A stretch of DNA of 64,000 nucleotides from Gonatopus flavifemur (lineage: Eukaryota > Arthropoda > Insecta > Hymenoptera > Dryinidae): the NCBI GenBank assembly GCA_018340375.1, contig JAFFJZ010000007.1, forward strand, positions 4,898,001 to 4,962,000. Direction: 5' to 3'. The position numbers and the translations under genes were made by a program. Below are positions 55,905 to 64,000 of this stretch, one piece after another; the first letter of the stretch is position 1, and every line of letters begins with the position of its first letter. Under the pieces are notes generated by a model. That model was not told the DNA's origin. It saw nothing but the letters and a program-made list of their open reading frames with translations, and did not search any database.

Positions 55905-57126
55905 AAACTAACATATAGCAAACATCCGAAGAAATCACAAGTGTGAAAATTACTACCGGCCATGACGATAAAGTGAAAGCTTACGAAGAAGTCATGACCA
56001 TGTACCAAGGAAAGTTCCAGGCTGAAGATACATTCCGGTAATATTTCAAAGCTGGAAGTTTCGAATATTTTTTAACGATAATGATTACATGAAATTACAA
56101 TGTATCGAATCTCAATGCTATGCTTGAATATGTAATTACGTCCATTTGTGATTCGACAGATTGATTATTAAAATGAATTGTGACTATTTCAGAGATGATA
56201 AGTCTCGAATTTTGACATCTTGGACATCTTTTTCCAAAATCACTGATATGACAAAACAATTCAACTGTTCTACATACATGGCCAATCAAGTGATAAAATT
56301 AAGTGATGAAAAAGGAGCACTTTCTGTGCCTGACGCACAAACCGGACAAATAGTCCCAAGTGAAACGATCGCTCCGATGAAGCAGTTTCATCTAAGTGAT
56401 CACAACTCAAGAGAACTACCAGGAATGGAAGATTATGGCTTAATGAATAGAATGAGAATAGTCATGGTTTCAAAGAAAAAACCCAGAAAAGACTTTGATT
56501 GCAACTCACAAGAATTATACCAGTGCTTCGAACTTGAGTTTCCGGATTTACGAGTTGGATTTTCCAAATTTGCCGAACTTCATCCAACCGAATGCATTTC
56601 AGCAGGAGCTGGTGGAACTCACACTGTATGCATTTGCATCATCCATCAAAACGTTAAACTCATGATCGAAGGTAAATTACCTATACCTACTTTTGATCAG
56701 CGGAAACTTCGAACTGCTTCTCTAAGCAACATTCTATTGAAAAATTCGTTCTCAGGTTGCAAATTGAGTCAATTGACTGGGATTCGGAACGTTCCTATCA
56801 AAGGGAAGAATGCATACGAATTGTTCCTTCAATACTCGTTGTGTTTAGGACCAAGCGATGAATGTCACGAAGGCGCACGCAAATCGTGCCTGAACCAAAA
56901 TATTTTATATAATAAATTGATTGAAACTTCTGATAATGCAGAAGTTGATAATGTCACTCACAAAAAGTGTATTTCCACCGAAAGGTAACTTTTTTCCGCA
57001 TATAAAAACTAAGTTATTAATTCTTGTCATGGCGTATCTCGATGATTATAATTTGATTCCAGGTGCACTTCGAAATTGATAACTGACAGTGAGAAAGAAT
57101 TTGTTTCGTCGCTCGTGGAGGAACTT
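55905..57126 (+). pseudogene. Three exons of the uncharacterised GTHTVC/DFSEN insect family, truncated 3'
   Basis: Exon 1 ends TTCCG/GTAATA at 56037 (TTGHDDKVKAYEEVMTMYQG). Exon 2 runs from TTTCAG/A at 56193 to GAAAG/GTAACT at about 56984, and exon 3 from ATTCCAG at about 57062. All joins keep the frame. Exon 2 carries FRDDKSRILTSWTSFSKI, LPGMEDYGLMNRM, GFSKFAELHPTECISAGAG and GTHTVCICIIHQNVKLMI. Exon 3 reads CTSKLITDSEKEFVSSLVEE and is cut at 57127 by a hAT-type end. The conserved GTH.VC.C.IHQNVKLM block followed by DFSEN is, as I remember, found in multi-copy unannotated proteins of many insects. Coding is intact as far as it goes, with no stop in the exons. Role unknown; probably transposon-encoded. 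Confidence 0.65.
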
Positions 57127-57660
57127 CAGGGTGTCTACCAACCCTTGAATTCCTTGATGTCCTTATTTTACCCTTGATTTCAAATGAGATCCTTGAAATC
57201 CTTGAAAAGACTTTATTTTCATCTCAAGATCCTCATAAATTCCTCACGGACAAAATTGATAACAAAAATTGAAGAAATCTAGCTGAAAAATCCGTGGACG
57301 CACTTGGGACAATATTCAAGTGATGTGGAAGAGATTTTGGTTGAAGTCTTTTGAACAATTATATGGTTTGCGATTTCGACATATTATTAAGGAAGTAACA
57401 AAAAGTATGACAAAGTTCCAATACCCATACTTCTTCAAGGGAGGACACTAAGGTGACTAAGTGGCGGATTAAGGTATAGGCTAAGTAGGCTACACTAGAG
57501 CGGCAGCTTTTGAGGGGCGGCAAAATTTGAAAAATATCAATTCTACTGTGTGATAAAAAAAATATTTATTCATTCTATTCAGCTATCATATACATATAAG
57601 CACATATAAGCATGTATACATATATGCTATTCGTTTTATTTGTCACTCTACTTTTTTTTG
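57127..57660. other. hAT-type end and unassigned sequence
   Basis: CAGGGTGTCTACCAACCCTTG with CCTTGAAATCC-type repeats (57127-57240) is a terminal sequence I know from insect hAT elements. I find no partner end in the window. The rest holds no gene. Confidence 0.5.
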
Positions 57661-57662
57661 TA

Positions 57663-57823
57663 CCCTAGTAGAAATACTCTGGGCATTAACGAGGCTTGTA
57701 ACGCTGAATTGGAGAAAAACTAAACAATTTGTCAGGGCCTCACGAGTGCCTTGCAAGTCGTCTAGTTTTTCTCTAGTTCAGCGTTACAAGCCTCCTCAAT
57801 GCCTAGAGTATTTCCACTAGGAG
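57663..57823. repeat. 161-bp Tc1/mariner-type MITE
   Basis: CCTAGTAGAAATACTCTGGG is mirrored at the right end and GGCTTGTAACGCTGAA inside. TA lies on each side (57661-57662 and 57824-57825). A clean hairpin; non-coding. Confidence 0.85.
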
Positions 57824-57825
57824 TA

Positions 57826-58872
57826 ATGTGTATTTTCCACTGATATGTATAATAACTGGATGCGGCATCTCCTATATCGTAACGCACAACCTATGGATTC
57901 AATTGAAAGTCAGGAATATTGGGAAAGTGTTGTGAGCACCGTCTGGTGAGAAGCCAGTTTTACAGGCGGTTAATTCAAAAATATAAAATTTTAGTTTGGA
58001 GAATTTAAATTACATTTACTCCTGTATGATTCGAAATATAATAAAAATGACGAACCCAAATAATCTGTTGTTGAATATTTTTGTATTCAATGAAACATAT
58101 TGAAACGTATGGAATCTGTAGGATATATGAATAATGAGAAAAATTGTTTTATATTCAAGATATATTGTTTTCATCAGTCATGATACTTGAAATGCAGAGA
58201 AATTTTTTGAAATACATTCATCACACGTTAATGAATATAATTAAAATATTTTGAATGTCATATAAATATTTGATAATGATTAGAATTTCATGTAACATAT
58301 ATATACGCAATTTAAATTTATAAACATTTCTTGAAGAAGTTTTAAAGAATTTGTTAAAAAACAGTAGGATCATTCATACTTTCTCTATGAATTCGGATGA
58401 TCAGAAATTATGAGAACAATTTTCGCCAGTGATGGTTTCATGACAGTTATATCATTATAATAAAGTACATTTGGAGGAATACTTCGATCAATAAATTTCC
58501 TCGTAGATTTTAGACAAAGTTATCCACATAATTGAATAAACCACTAAATAAAATTCATCAGAATAATACACGATTAGATGTGTATAATTGTGTACTAAAT
58601 TTTTAGCTGGTCAGAAGTAGATTCTCATTCCATGTAATTTCATAGCGGAAATCTGAAAAAAAGGTTGATGTTTTTATTGGCAACATCCTTGGTTGAAAGA
58701 ATCCATTGAATCTGGCAAATGAAAGTTCATCAGATTTGTCCAGAATGTTGTCCGAGATTCGGTGACATTTGGCGAGATTCAATCAGATTCACATTGGGAG
58801 GAGTTATTATTCTGACCAAATCCCATGGAGAAATCACCGGTGAGATTTGGTCAGAACATTTTCCAGGCTCAA
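57826..58872. other. AT-rich stretch; repeat host of the LINE insertion
   Basis: No gene. From about 58700, TTTGTCCAGAATGTTGTCCG, CATTTGGCGAGATTC and TGAGATTTGGTCAGAACATTT form the same dispersed repeat as at 50.4-50.6 kb. It is interrupted by the LINE and continues at 60288. Confidence 0.5.
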
Positions 58873-58885
58873 CTGTAATTTAGTG

Positions 58886-60274
58886 TAGTAGTAAGTAGTA
58901 GTAGTAGTAATCTTTATTTATATTCTGTCGGCGCCTGCTTACAGAGCTTGCAGGCGCCGCTCTTTTCCCCCGTCTCTCTCTCTCCCTTCATATTACAAAA
59001 TCAAAATCAATAACACTCAAGAACAAAAAAGAAAAATGGAATGAAAATGAACAAACGGAAAGTAAAACCAAGCAAAACATTATCTTTCCACAAACTCCTC
59101 CTTTCGCTCCCCCTCCCATGTCCCTTCTCTCCAGCTCCTTTCTTCCTCCGCGTCTGTCCTCCCTCATCAGGTCTCGGTCCACATAAATTTCGAACCTCCT
59201 CAGTACCCCTTCCCTCTCCCACACCTCATCAGCCATCTCCTCGCTCTCCAACCTTATCCAGACATCCTTCCCCTCCAGTCCTATCCTTCTTATCTCTTCT
59301 ACCCTCAATTCCATGCACATTTTCTCTTCCAGCACCCCCGGTAGCCTCGCGCTATCCTTTATCTCCCTTGCTCCCCATCCTCTCACAATCGCGTTCCTCT
59401 TCCTCCATCTTCTGTCTTTCTCCCTCCAATCCTCCATCCTCTTCGCATGGTCTCTCGCTCCTTCCGTATCTCCTCCTGCCTCCTTTCCCTCTTCCTCCTG
59501 CTCCTCCGCGTCTTTGCAACTTCTCCCTCCTTCCGACAGATGTCCCTCATTCCACTTTTCCTCCGTTCCGCTTTCCTTCCTTTCCAACTCTTCTTCTTTC
59601 TCCCCGCTTCGACGTCGTACCTTCTCCTCTTCTTTTCCTCCGTCCTCTTTCCCCTTCTCCGCCTTCCTCTCCTCCTTCTCATCTCTCCCGTCTTCCGGTA
59701 GATGGCGTCCGCTACCGTTATCTTCTTCTTCCATGTTCTTCCTCACCGGCCTCGACCTCTTCTCCCTCACCACTCTTCCTTCCTCTACGTTTTCCTTCCT
59801 TACCGGCCTGTCTCCATCTTCCTCCCTATCTTCGTTCCTTCTCCCGCCAGATGTCGGTACCTCCCTTCCTTCTGCGCCTTCTCCATCCTTTTTCCACTCC
59901 TTCGATAATTCACCCAACTCTTCCACCATAGCCTCCAGCACCCAAATCATCTGTTTTTTATTGTTTTCCTCCATCCTCCTTTTCCACTCGACCTCTTCCT
60001 CCTTCAACCTCCTCTCCACCTCTTCTTCCACCAATTTCTTCTTCACCTCTCTCTCCATCGCGAACTGCACGTGTCCCTTTCCAATACAACACACTTCCAC
60101 CTTTTAATATTTGCTCACTTCCACCGACACTCTGTTCCGACCTTCCTCACACACTTCCCGACTTTTTTCTCACACTTTCCTCTCCTTCCTTCTCTCAAAA
60201 CTCCCTTTCTTTCCGTATTTTTCCGCACGCTGCCACCTAACGTTACTGCCCTCTCGCCATCTTACCGGAAGTCC
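58886..60274 (-). mobile_element. ORF1-only LINE derivative with 13-bp target duplication
   Basis: The insertion is flanked by CTGTAATTTAGTG at 58873-58885 and again at 60275-60287. In minus-strand order it has a ~215-bp 5' leader beginning near GGACTTCCGGTAAGATGGCG, one long frame, a ~100-bp tail with the hairpin GGCGCCTGC...GCAGGCGCC, then ATAAAGATTACTACTACTACT. The 3' tail of TAC repeats and the variable-length duplication mark target-primed reverse transcription. No endonuclease or reverse transcriptase is encoded in its 1.39 kb. Confidence 0.85.
58988..60058 (-). CDS. LINE ORF1-type nucleic-acid-binding protein
   Basis: The ATG at 60058 (MEREVKKKLVEEEVERRLKE) begins an intact frame of 356 residues, chosen over a longer GTG-started frame. 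The N-terminal ~100 residues are strongly helical and charged (coiled coil). A long Glu/Arg/Lys/Gly-rich low-complexity region follows. Then comes a compact domain RRWRKRNAIVRGWGAREIKD...DVWIRLESEEMADEVWERE, which resembles the RNA-recognition-like core of insect LINE ORF1 proteins. The last ~35 residues turn hydrophobic (CLVLLSVCSFSFHFSFLFL) and overlap the 3' tail, so they probably arose when ORF2 was lost. In a full LINE, ORF1 coats the RNA; here the partner reverse transcriptase must act in trans. Confidence 0.75.
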   Translation of the reverse strand: MEREVKKKLVEEEVERRLKEEEVEWKRRMEENNKKQMIWVLEAMVEELGELSKEWKKDGEGAEGREVPTSGGRRNEDREEDGDRPVRKENVEEGRVVREKRSRPVRKNMEEEDNGSGRHLPEDGRDEKEERKAEKGKEDGGKEEEKVRRRSGEKEEELERKESGTEEKWNEGHLSEGGRSCKDAEEQEEEGKEAGGDTEGARDHAKRMEDWREKDRRWRKRNAIVRGWGAREIKDSARLPGVLEEKMCMELRVEEIRRIGLEGKDVWIRLESEEMADEVWEREGVLRRFEIYVDRDLMREDRRGGRKELERRDMGGGAKGGVCGKIMFCLVLLSVCSFSFHFSFLFLSVIDFDFVI

Positions 60275-60287
60275 CTGTAATTTAGTG

Positions 60288-61351
60288 AGATTTGGCGAGA
60301 ATGAACAGATTTTTCTGACTAGGGATGTCACGTTAAAAATTGGCAGTGAATATTGAAATAATAGGACTTATAAAATATAATTTATTTGTCAATAAGAATA
60401 TTTAGAAAACAGTATATAGAATCTTCAAAGTGTTACTCAAAACATTCGGTACATCAACTACATCAGTTACATGCCAATGAAATTATTAAGAAAAGTAGAA
60501 GAAAATAAAAATGTCAATCACATGTATAACTGTAATAATTCTTTCAATAAGTACGTGTGTATGAATCTAAAATACGTAAAAGTGTAATTTCCTCAATGAT
60601 GTGTTTTATAATAACTTTTCATTATCTTCATTTCTAAATCACAAAAGAGATATATTACAGTAATATTTAAATATTTATATGATAAAAATAAAAATGAGGA
60701 TGATAATGATGAGAATGACAATGGAAGTAACAATGATAATAATAATAATTATGTAATGATAATGATAAATGCAAAATCTTCAAGCAGTCATATAAGAATT
60801 TCTTTTTTGATTTCTAAAACAATGACCAGAATAGAGTTTTTCTATGTTCAAACTATAAAATTGTGTGATTTTCATAGCTTCAAAATTAATAATACTTGGA
60901 ACGTATTTTCATCAAAATAAATAATCCTCATGAAAATATTTCACAGCATTCATATAATAGAAGATTCTCAATGTAGTGGTAGTATTAGTTTATTCAAAGA
61001 ATGTCTAATAGTGGTTCGGTTCTTTCATATAAAATAAAATTAAAATCTTCCTATAATATAATAATAATAATACTAACGAGAAATAAAAATCTATAAGACT
61101 ATCTCTAAGATTCATAAAAAATTGAGATCATCTGGAAACAATAACTAGAATTGAATTCTTTGATCTTGACTTTAATATCAATGTTCTAAATTAATACTGA
61201 GGTGATTTATAGCACATAGTGAATTGAAAATCATTGATGTGCCCATATAATTTGTCTTGTCAAAGTGTCTGATATTAGTTCCAGTAATGGATAGTGTATG
61301 GTTTTTTACTGCTGCAAACATTTGAATTCCAATGTACGTTTTGATTATTGT
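60288..61351. other. AT-rich stretch without recognisable gene
   Basis: It begins with the continuation of the interrupted repeat (AGATTTGGCGAGAATG). After that there are AATAATAATAAT-type simple repeats near 60735 and 61060, and no supported gene. The 3' part may hold the end of the P-like element, but I could not fix a terminal repeat. Confidence 0.4.
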
Positions 61352-63847
61352 TTATATTAACTTATGAGTGTGATGTACGAATTCCTCAACAATGAACATG
61401 TCAATCGAATGTTGATGCAATTCAGAAAAAAGATCGTGTTCAGGCTTAAGCACTTCATTCAAAACTGCTGTACCAAGTATAGCTGGAAAATTAGGTTCAA
61501 CTGGTGGTCTACCTCTATTGCAATTGCATGCATGACGAAACAACTTTCCAGTTGCCAAACAAACTTTGATGATACTATCAGAGGGGATTACCAAGCCCCC
61601 ACGATTTGTTGCAACAGAAAAAGCGACAGGATGATCACTCCGCATACAAATATCTGCAGAATATGTTCTTTCGCAGGCTGCTAAACAATTAGCACAAAAT
61701 AATTCTCTTTTCAGTTTATAAATCACATACCCAGCTATGTAACCTACTGATTGCATAGCGAATTCGTTCAGATTAGGCGAGCAGAACCATTCGAATTTTA
61801 AGAATTCCCCAAGCTCATCAACCGTACAAGGGTCGTTGATTAAATATTTCTTTTAACTCTCAAATTATCCATCTCTTCATAAACACTGGGATCATACCTA
61901 TCCAATTGAGCGCATTTCTCCTTTTGTGCGGTAACATGAAGAATTCTTGTATTGTCTAGGGCTTGCACATTACCCGTGCATTTTGAAATTTCATGTTTTA
62001 ATAATAATCTCTTATATGCTGACACAAACTGAGAAACTGTAGGATTCGGACACCATCCGCTCCGTCCCCTAATCGCGCAAAAAAACAGTTCCAGATGGTC
62101 TTGACTCATCCTATGAGTTTCTAAGTATTGCATTTCCGAAGTTTCAGGTTTTATATACGTATGATAAATCCTCAAAGTTGAAATTACAGCTGTGTAAAAA
62201 CCAATAAACCCAATTTTCCGTCTCGACATACACACAAATGTTCCATCTGCTAATTTAAGTTTAAGTTTAAGTTTCAATAAGTGAGGAATTTCTTCCATGA
62301 TTCTAGAACGCCATACATGTTCATTTGATTGTCTTAGAGGACTCTTAAAACCTTCGCCCCAAGGATTCCGAACATTGAAAAAATCAAAAATTGTATCAAC
62401 TGATCGAATAAACCGGACTGTTGCTGCACAATTTTCGAATTGAGGTAGATGAAGGACGTGACAACAAAATTCAATTGCATCTGCAACACTGGAACTCAAT
62501 GTTTGCGCAGCTGACGAAACTTTCATGATCATTTTTTTATATTTTATATGTTGTGCTCTAAGTTTGTTTGCTGATCGCAATCCCTCTTCTTGCTGTAAAA
62601 TAGCTAAATTCTCGATAAATCGCCACTCAATTTTTTCATTGTTCTTATCTAAGAGTATTTTATATTCTCCTAATGTATTTCTGATGAGCTTTAACATATG
62701 ACAGGGATCGAAATATATATTCACCGGAAGCTCAGTAGGTACGGGATGAGAAAAATACGGTTGCGGATCAATAATTTGAATAATTTTCGATTTTTTTGGC
62801 TTTTTGATTTCGTTACGTGAATCTCTAGCTGAATTCAAATTAGACGGATAAACGTTTAATTTTGATGTGGTTTCCATCACGTTCATCTTGGCACCTAGAA
62901 GAGATGCCATAGCAAAATGTTCCGCAGTTCCATCCATAATTTAACGAGTAATTTTCACTGCAACATTAGCTAATCGGATAAGTGCTTCCTTGACTAACCC
63001 TGCCGTTACTGCTGATGTTAAGGAATCAATAAGAAAGTAGCCAAGTGGAAGCTTCCAATTGGCATTCGATGGTACTATCATGAACACTCAAAAATTTCTA
63101 GCTTCCAAGAGATCATCTCCAGGCTCGATTCCCGCACCTATATCCACATATCCACGTATTTTCCCATCACGTGCTCTCTGTACACCTTTTTTGATACCCA
63201 TTCCATCTAATATCAAAGCACATATTATACTCTTTCCGTCTTTTGTTGCTGCAGATACTTGATCTTGTAGAGTTGAAAATGATTCACTTGTAAACCCTGG
63301 TTCAGCATCGATACTATTGTACCATGTTCTTAACGTGTCTGGATGTGGCAAGGCCATGTTAAACGTTTTTCGTACGTGATTATATGCAAGAGGGGAATAA
63401 AAGTGAACTGTTAATGCGAAAGAACGAAGTTCTGGTGGATATTTTTCTCGAGTGATCTTTCCAGATTTTGCGTTTGCTACCGTACGATTAAATACATGCA
63501 ACAGTGTGTTCTCAAGAGCACTCAAAAAATAGTTTGCATTTTCCGGCATGAATTTAAGTTTTTTCAACTGACATACCACTTTTTTGAGAGATTGTAGAGT
63601 GATGTTGGTTCGTTTCAATTTTTTTTCAGGTTTTGATTGGATTTTTTCGTTTTATACAACTTTTTCTGCGTTGATTCCAATTTCCTCTTCAAGACGTCGC
63701 GTTGATGAATGTAACAATTATCATGTTCAACAGCTCGAATTGTCATTGATAATTCTGACGTGTCTCTTGCAATATTTAGAGACTGCGATTGAAAGTTTCT
63801 TGCAATATTTGAGCACGTCTCTTCTGGGATACCCATAGAACTACTCC
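61352..63847 (-). pseudogene. P-element-like (THAP9-like) transposase, several lesions
   Basis: A coding exon starts after the acceptor TTTTGTTCAG at about 63848. It covers a coiled-coil region (RDVLKRKLESTQKKLYKTKK), a frameshift in an A8 run at about 63621, then YPPELRSFALTVHFYSPLAY, LPHPDTLRTWYNSIDAEPGF and ALILDGMGIKKGV. In-frame stops follow at 63088 (TGA) and about 62941 (TAA). Next come GTAEHFAMASLLGA, VNIYFDPCHMLKLIRNTLGE, NVRNPWGEGFKSPLRQSN and MSQDHLELFFCAIRGRSGW. A one-base shift near 61855 leads to SVGYIAGYVIYKLKRELFC and the 3' end at 61352. This order of motifs is that of P-element transposases, GTP-dependent DNA-cutting enzymes. The THAP DNA-binding domain would be encoded upstream, outside the window. 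Confidence 0.85.
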
Positions 63848-63902
63848 CTGAACAAAATATCAAAATTATCGTATTATCGTATCATGTATTATTGTATCAA
63901 AT

Positions 63903-64000
63903 CATCCCAGATAGCACAGAGTTCGTCTATGAGTTCTTCAAGAATTTCTTGAGAACTCCAAAGTTCAAATGATGTTCTTGAAGAATTCTCAACGAACTCT
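63903..64000. repeat. Start of a dispersed repeat with CCCAGATAGCACA end
   Basis: CCCAGATAGCACAGAGTTCG is followed by overlapping GAGTTCTTCAAGAATTC words. The inverse of CCCAGACAGCACAAGAATTG occurs at 9739-9758, so this is probably one end of a non-coding element family. It is cut by the window edge. Confidence 0.5.

Noticed and set aside
59041..60107. Plus-strand open frames of 264-296 codons (Pro/Ser/Phe-rich)
   Set aside because: They are the antisense of the Glu/Arg-rich LINE ORF1, whose codon pattern leaves few stops on the other strand.
1..64000. CRISPR array or prokaryotic operon
   Set aside because: The tandem repeats found have no regularly spaced unique spacers, and genes are intron-containing transposon genes of animal type.

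Overview
This window looks like an accessory, transposon-packed stretch of an insect genome. It is AT-rich overall. Coding regions are split by GT-AG introns, and there are no operons or bacterial signals. It carries irritans-type mariners, hAT, piggyBac, P-like, CACTA-like and LINE sequences. The LINE ORF1 style (very acidic/basic, G+C-rich) is one I associate with Hymenoptera, but that placement is a weak inference. Nothing here is a clear single-copy housekeeping gene.

Layout. 1-1.7 kb: an almost open transposon-like gene running off the left edge. 2.1-3.4 kb: a complete mariner. 4.5-5.5 kb: an internally deleted second mariner type. 5.6-11.5 kb: two arrays of a ~157-bp repeat on either side of a 3.5-kb hAT-ended element that holds four smaller palindromic elements. 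11.5-14.2 kb: a GC-rich 2.8-kb long-inverted-repeat element. 15.7-17.1 kb: a palindrome with GT/CA tracts and a later hAT MITE. 17.9-19.3 kb: an unidentified GC-rich block. 20.9-25.6 kb: fragments of an uncharacterised insect gene family, then a 3.4-kb insertion carrying a decayed hAT transposase. 27.7-32.4 kb: a CACTA-like transposase split by a ~2-kb repeat-built insertion. 33.7-36 kb: a hAT-like transposase with a MITE 4 bp upstream of its start codon. 38.5-39.8 kb: a second copy of the first mariner. 40.8-45.2 kb: a piggyBac-like element with ~1-kb inverted arms. 45.5-49.5 kb: the best candidates for host exons. 51.3-55.4 kb: a 4.1-kb palindrome with hAT ends and a perfect 8-bp target duplication. 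55.9-57.1 kb: three exons of the uncharacterised family. 58.9-60.3 kb: an ORF1-only LINE derivative with a 13-bp target duplication. 61.4-63.8 kb: a P-element-like transposase. The right edge starts another repeat.

How it fits together. Almost every transposase is one to four lesions from being open (single stops or one-base shifts), so most insertions are fairly young, and the elements are nested several deep. Repeat copies inside the window supply empty sites for three insertions. About eleven of fourteen transposon-like coding remnants read on the minus strand. That bias would fit a one-strand small-RNA source locus, but nothing in the sequence proves it. The host-like exons are also on the minus strand.
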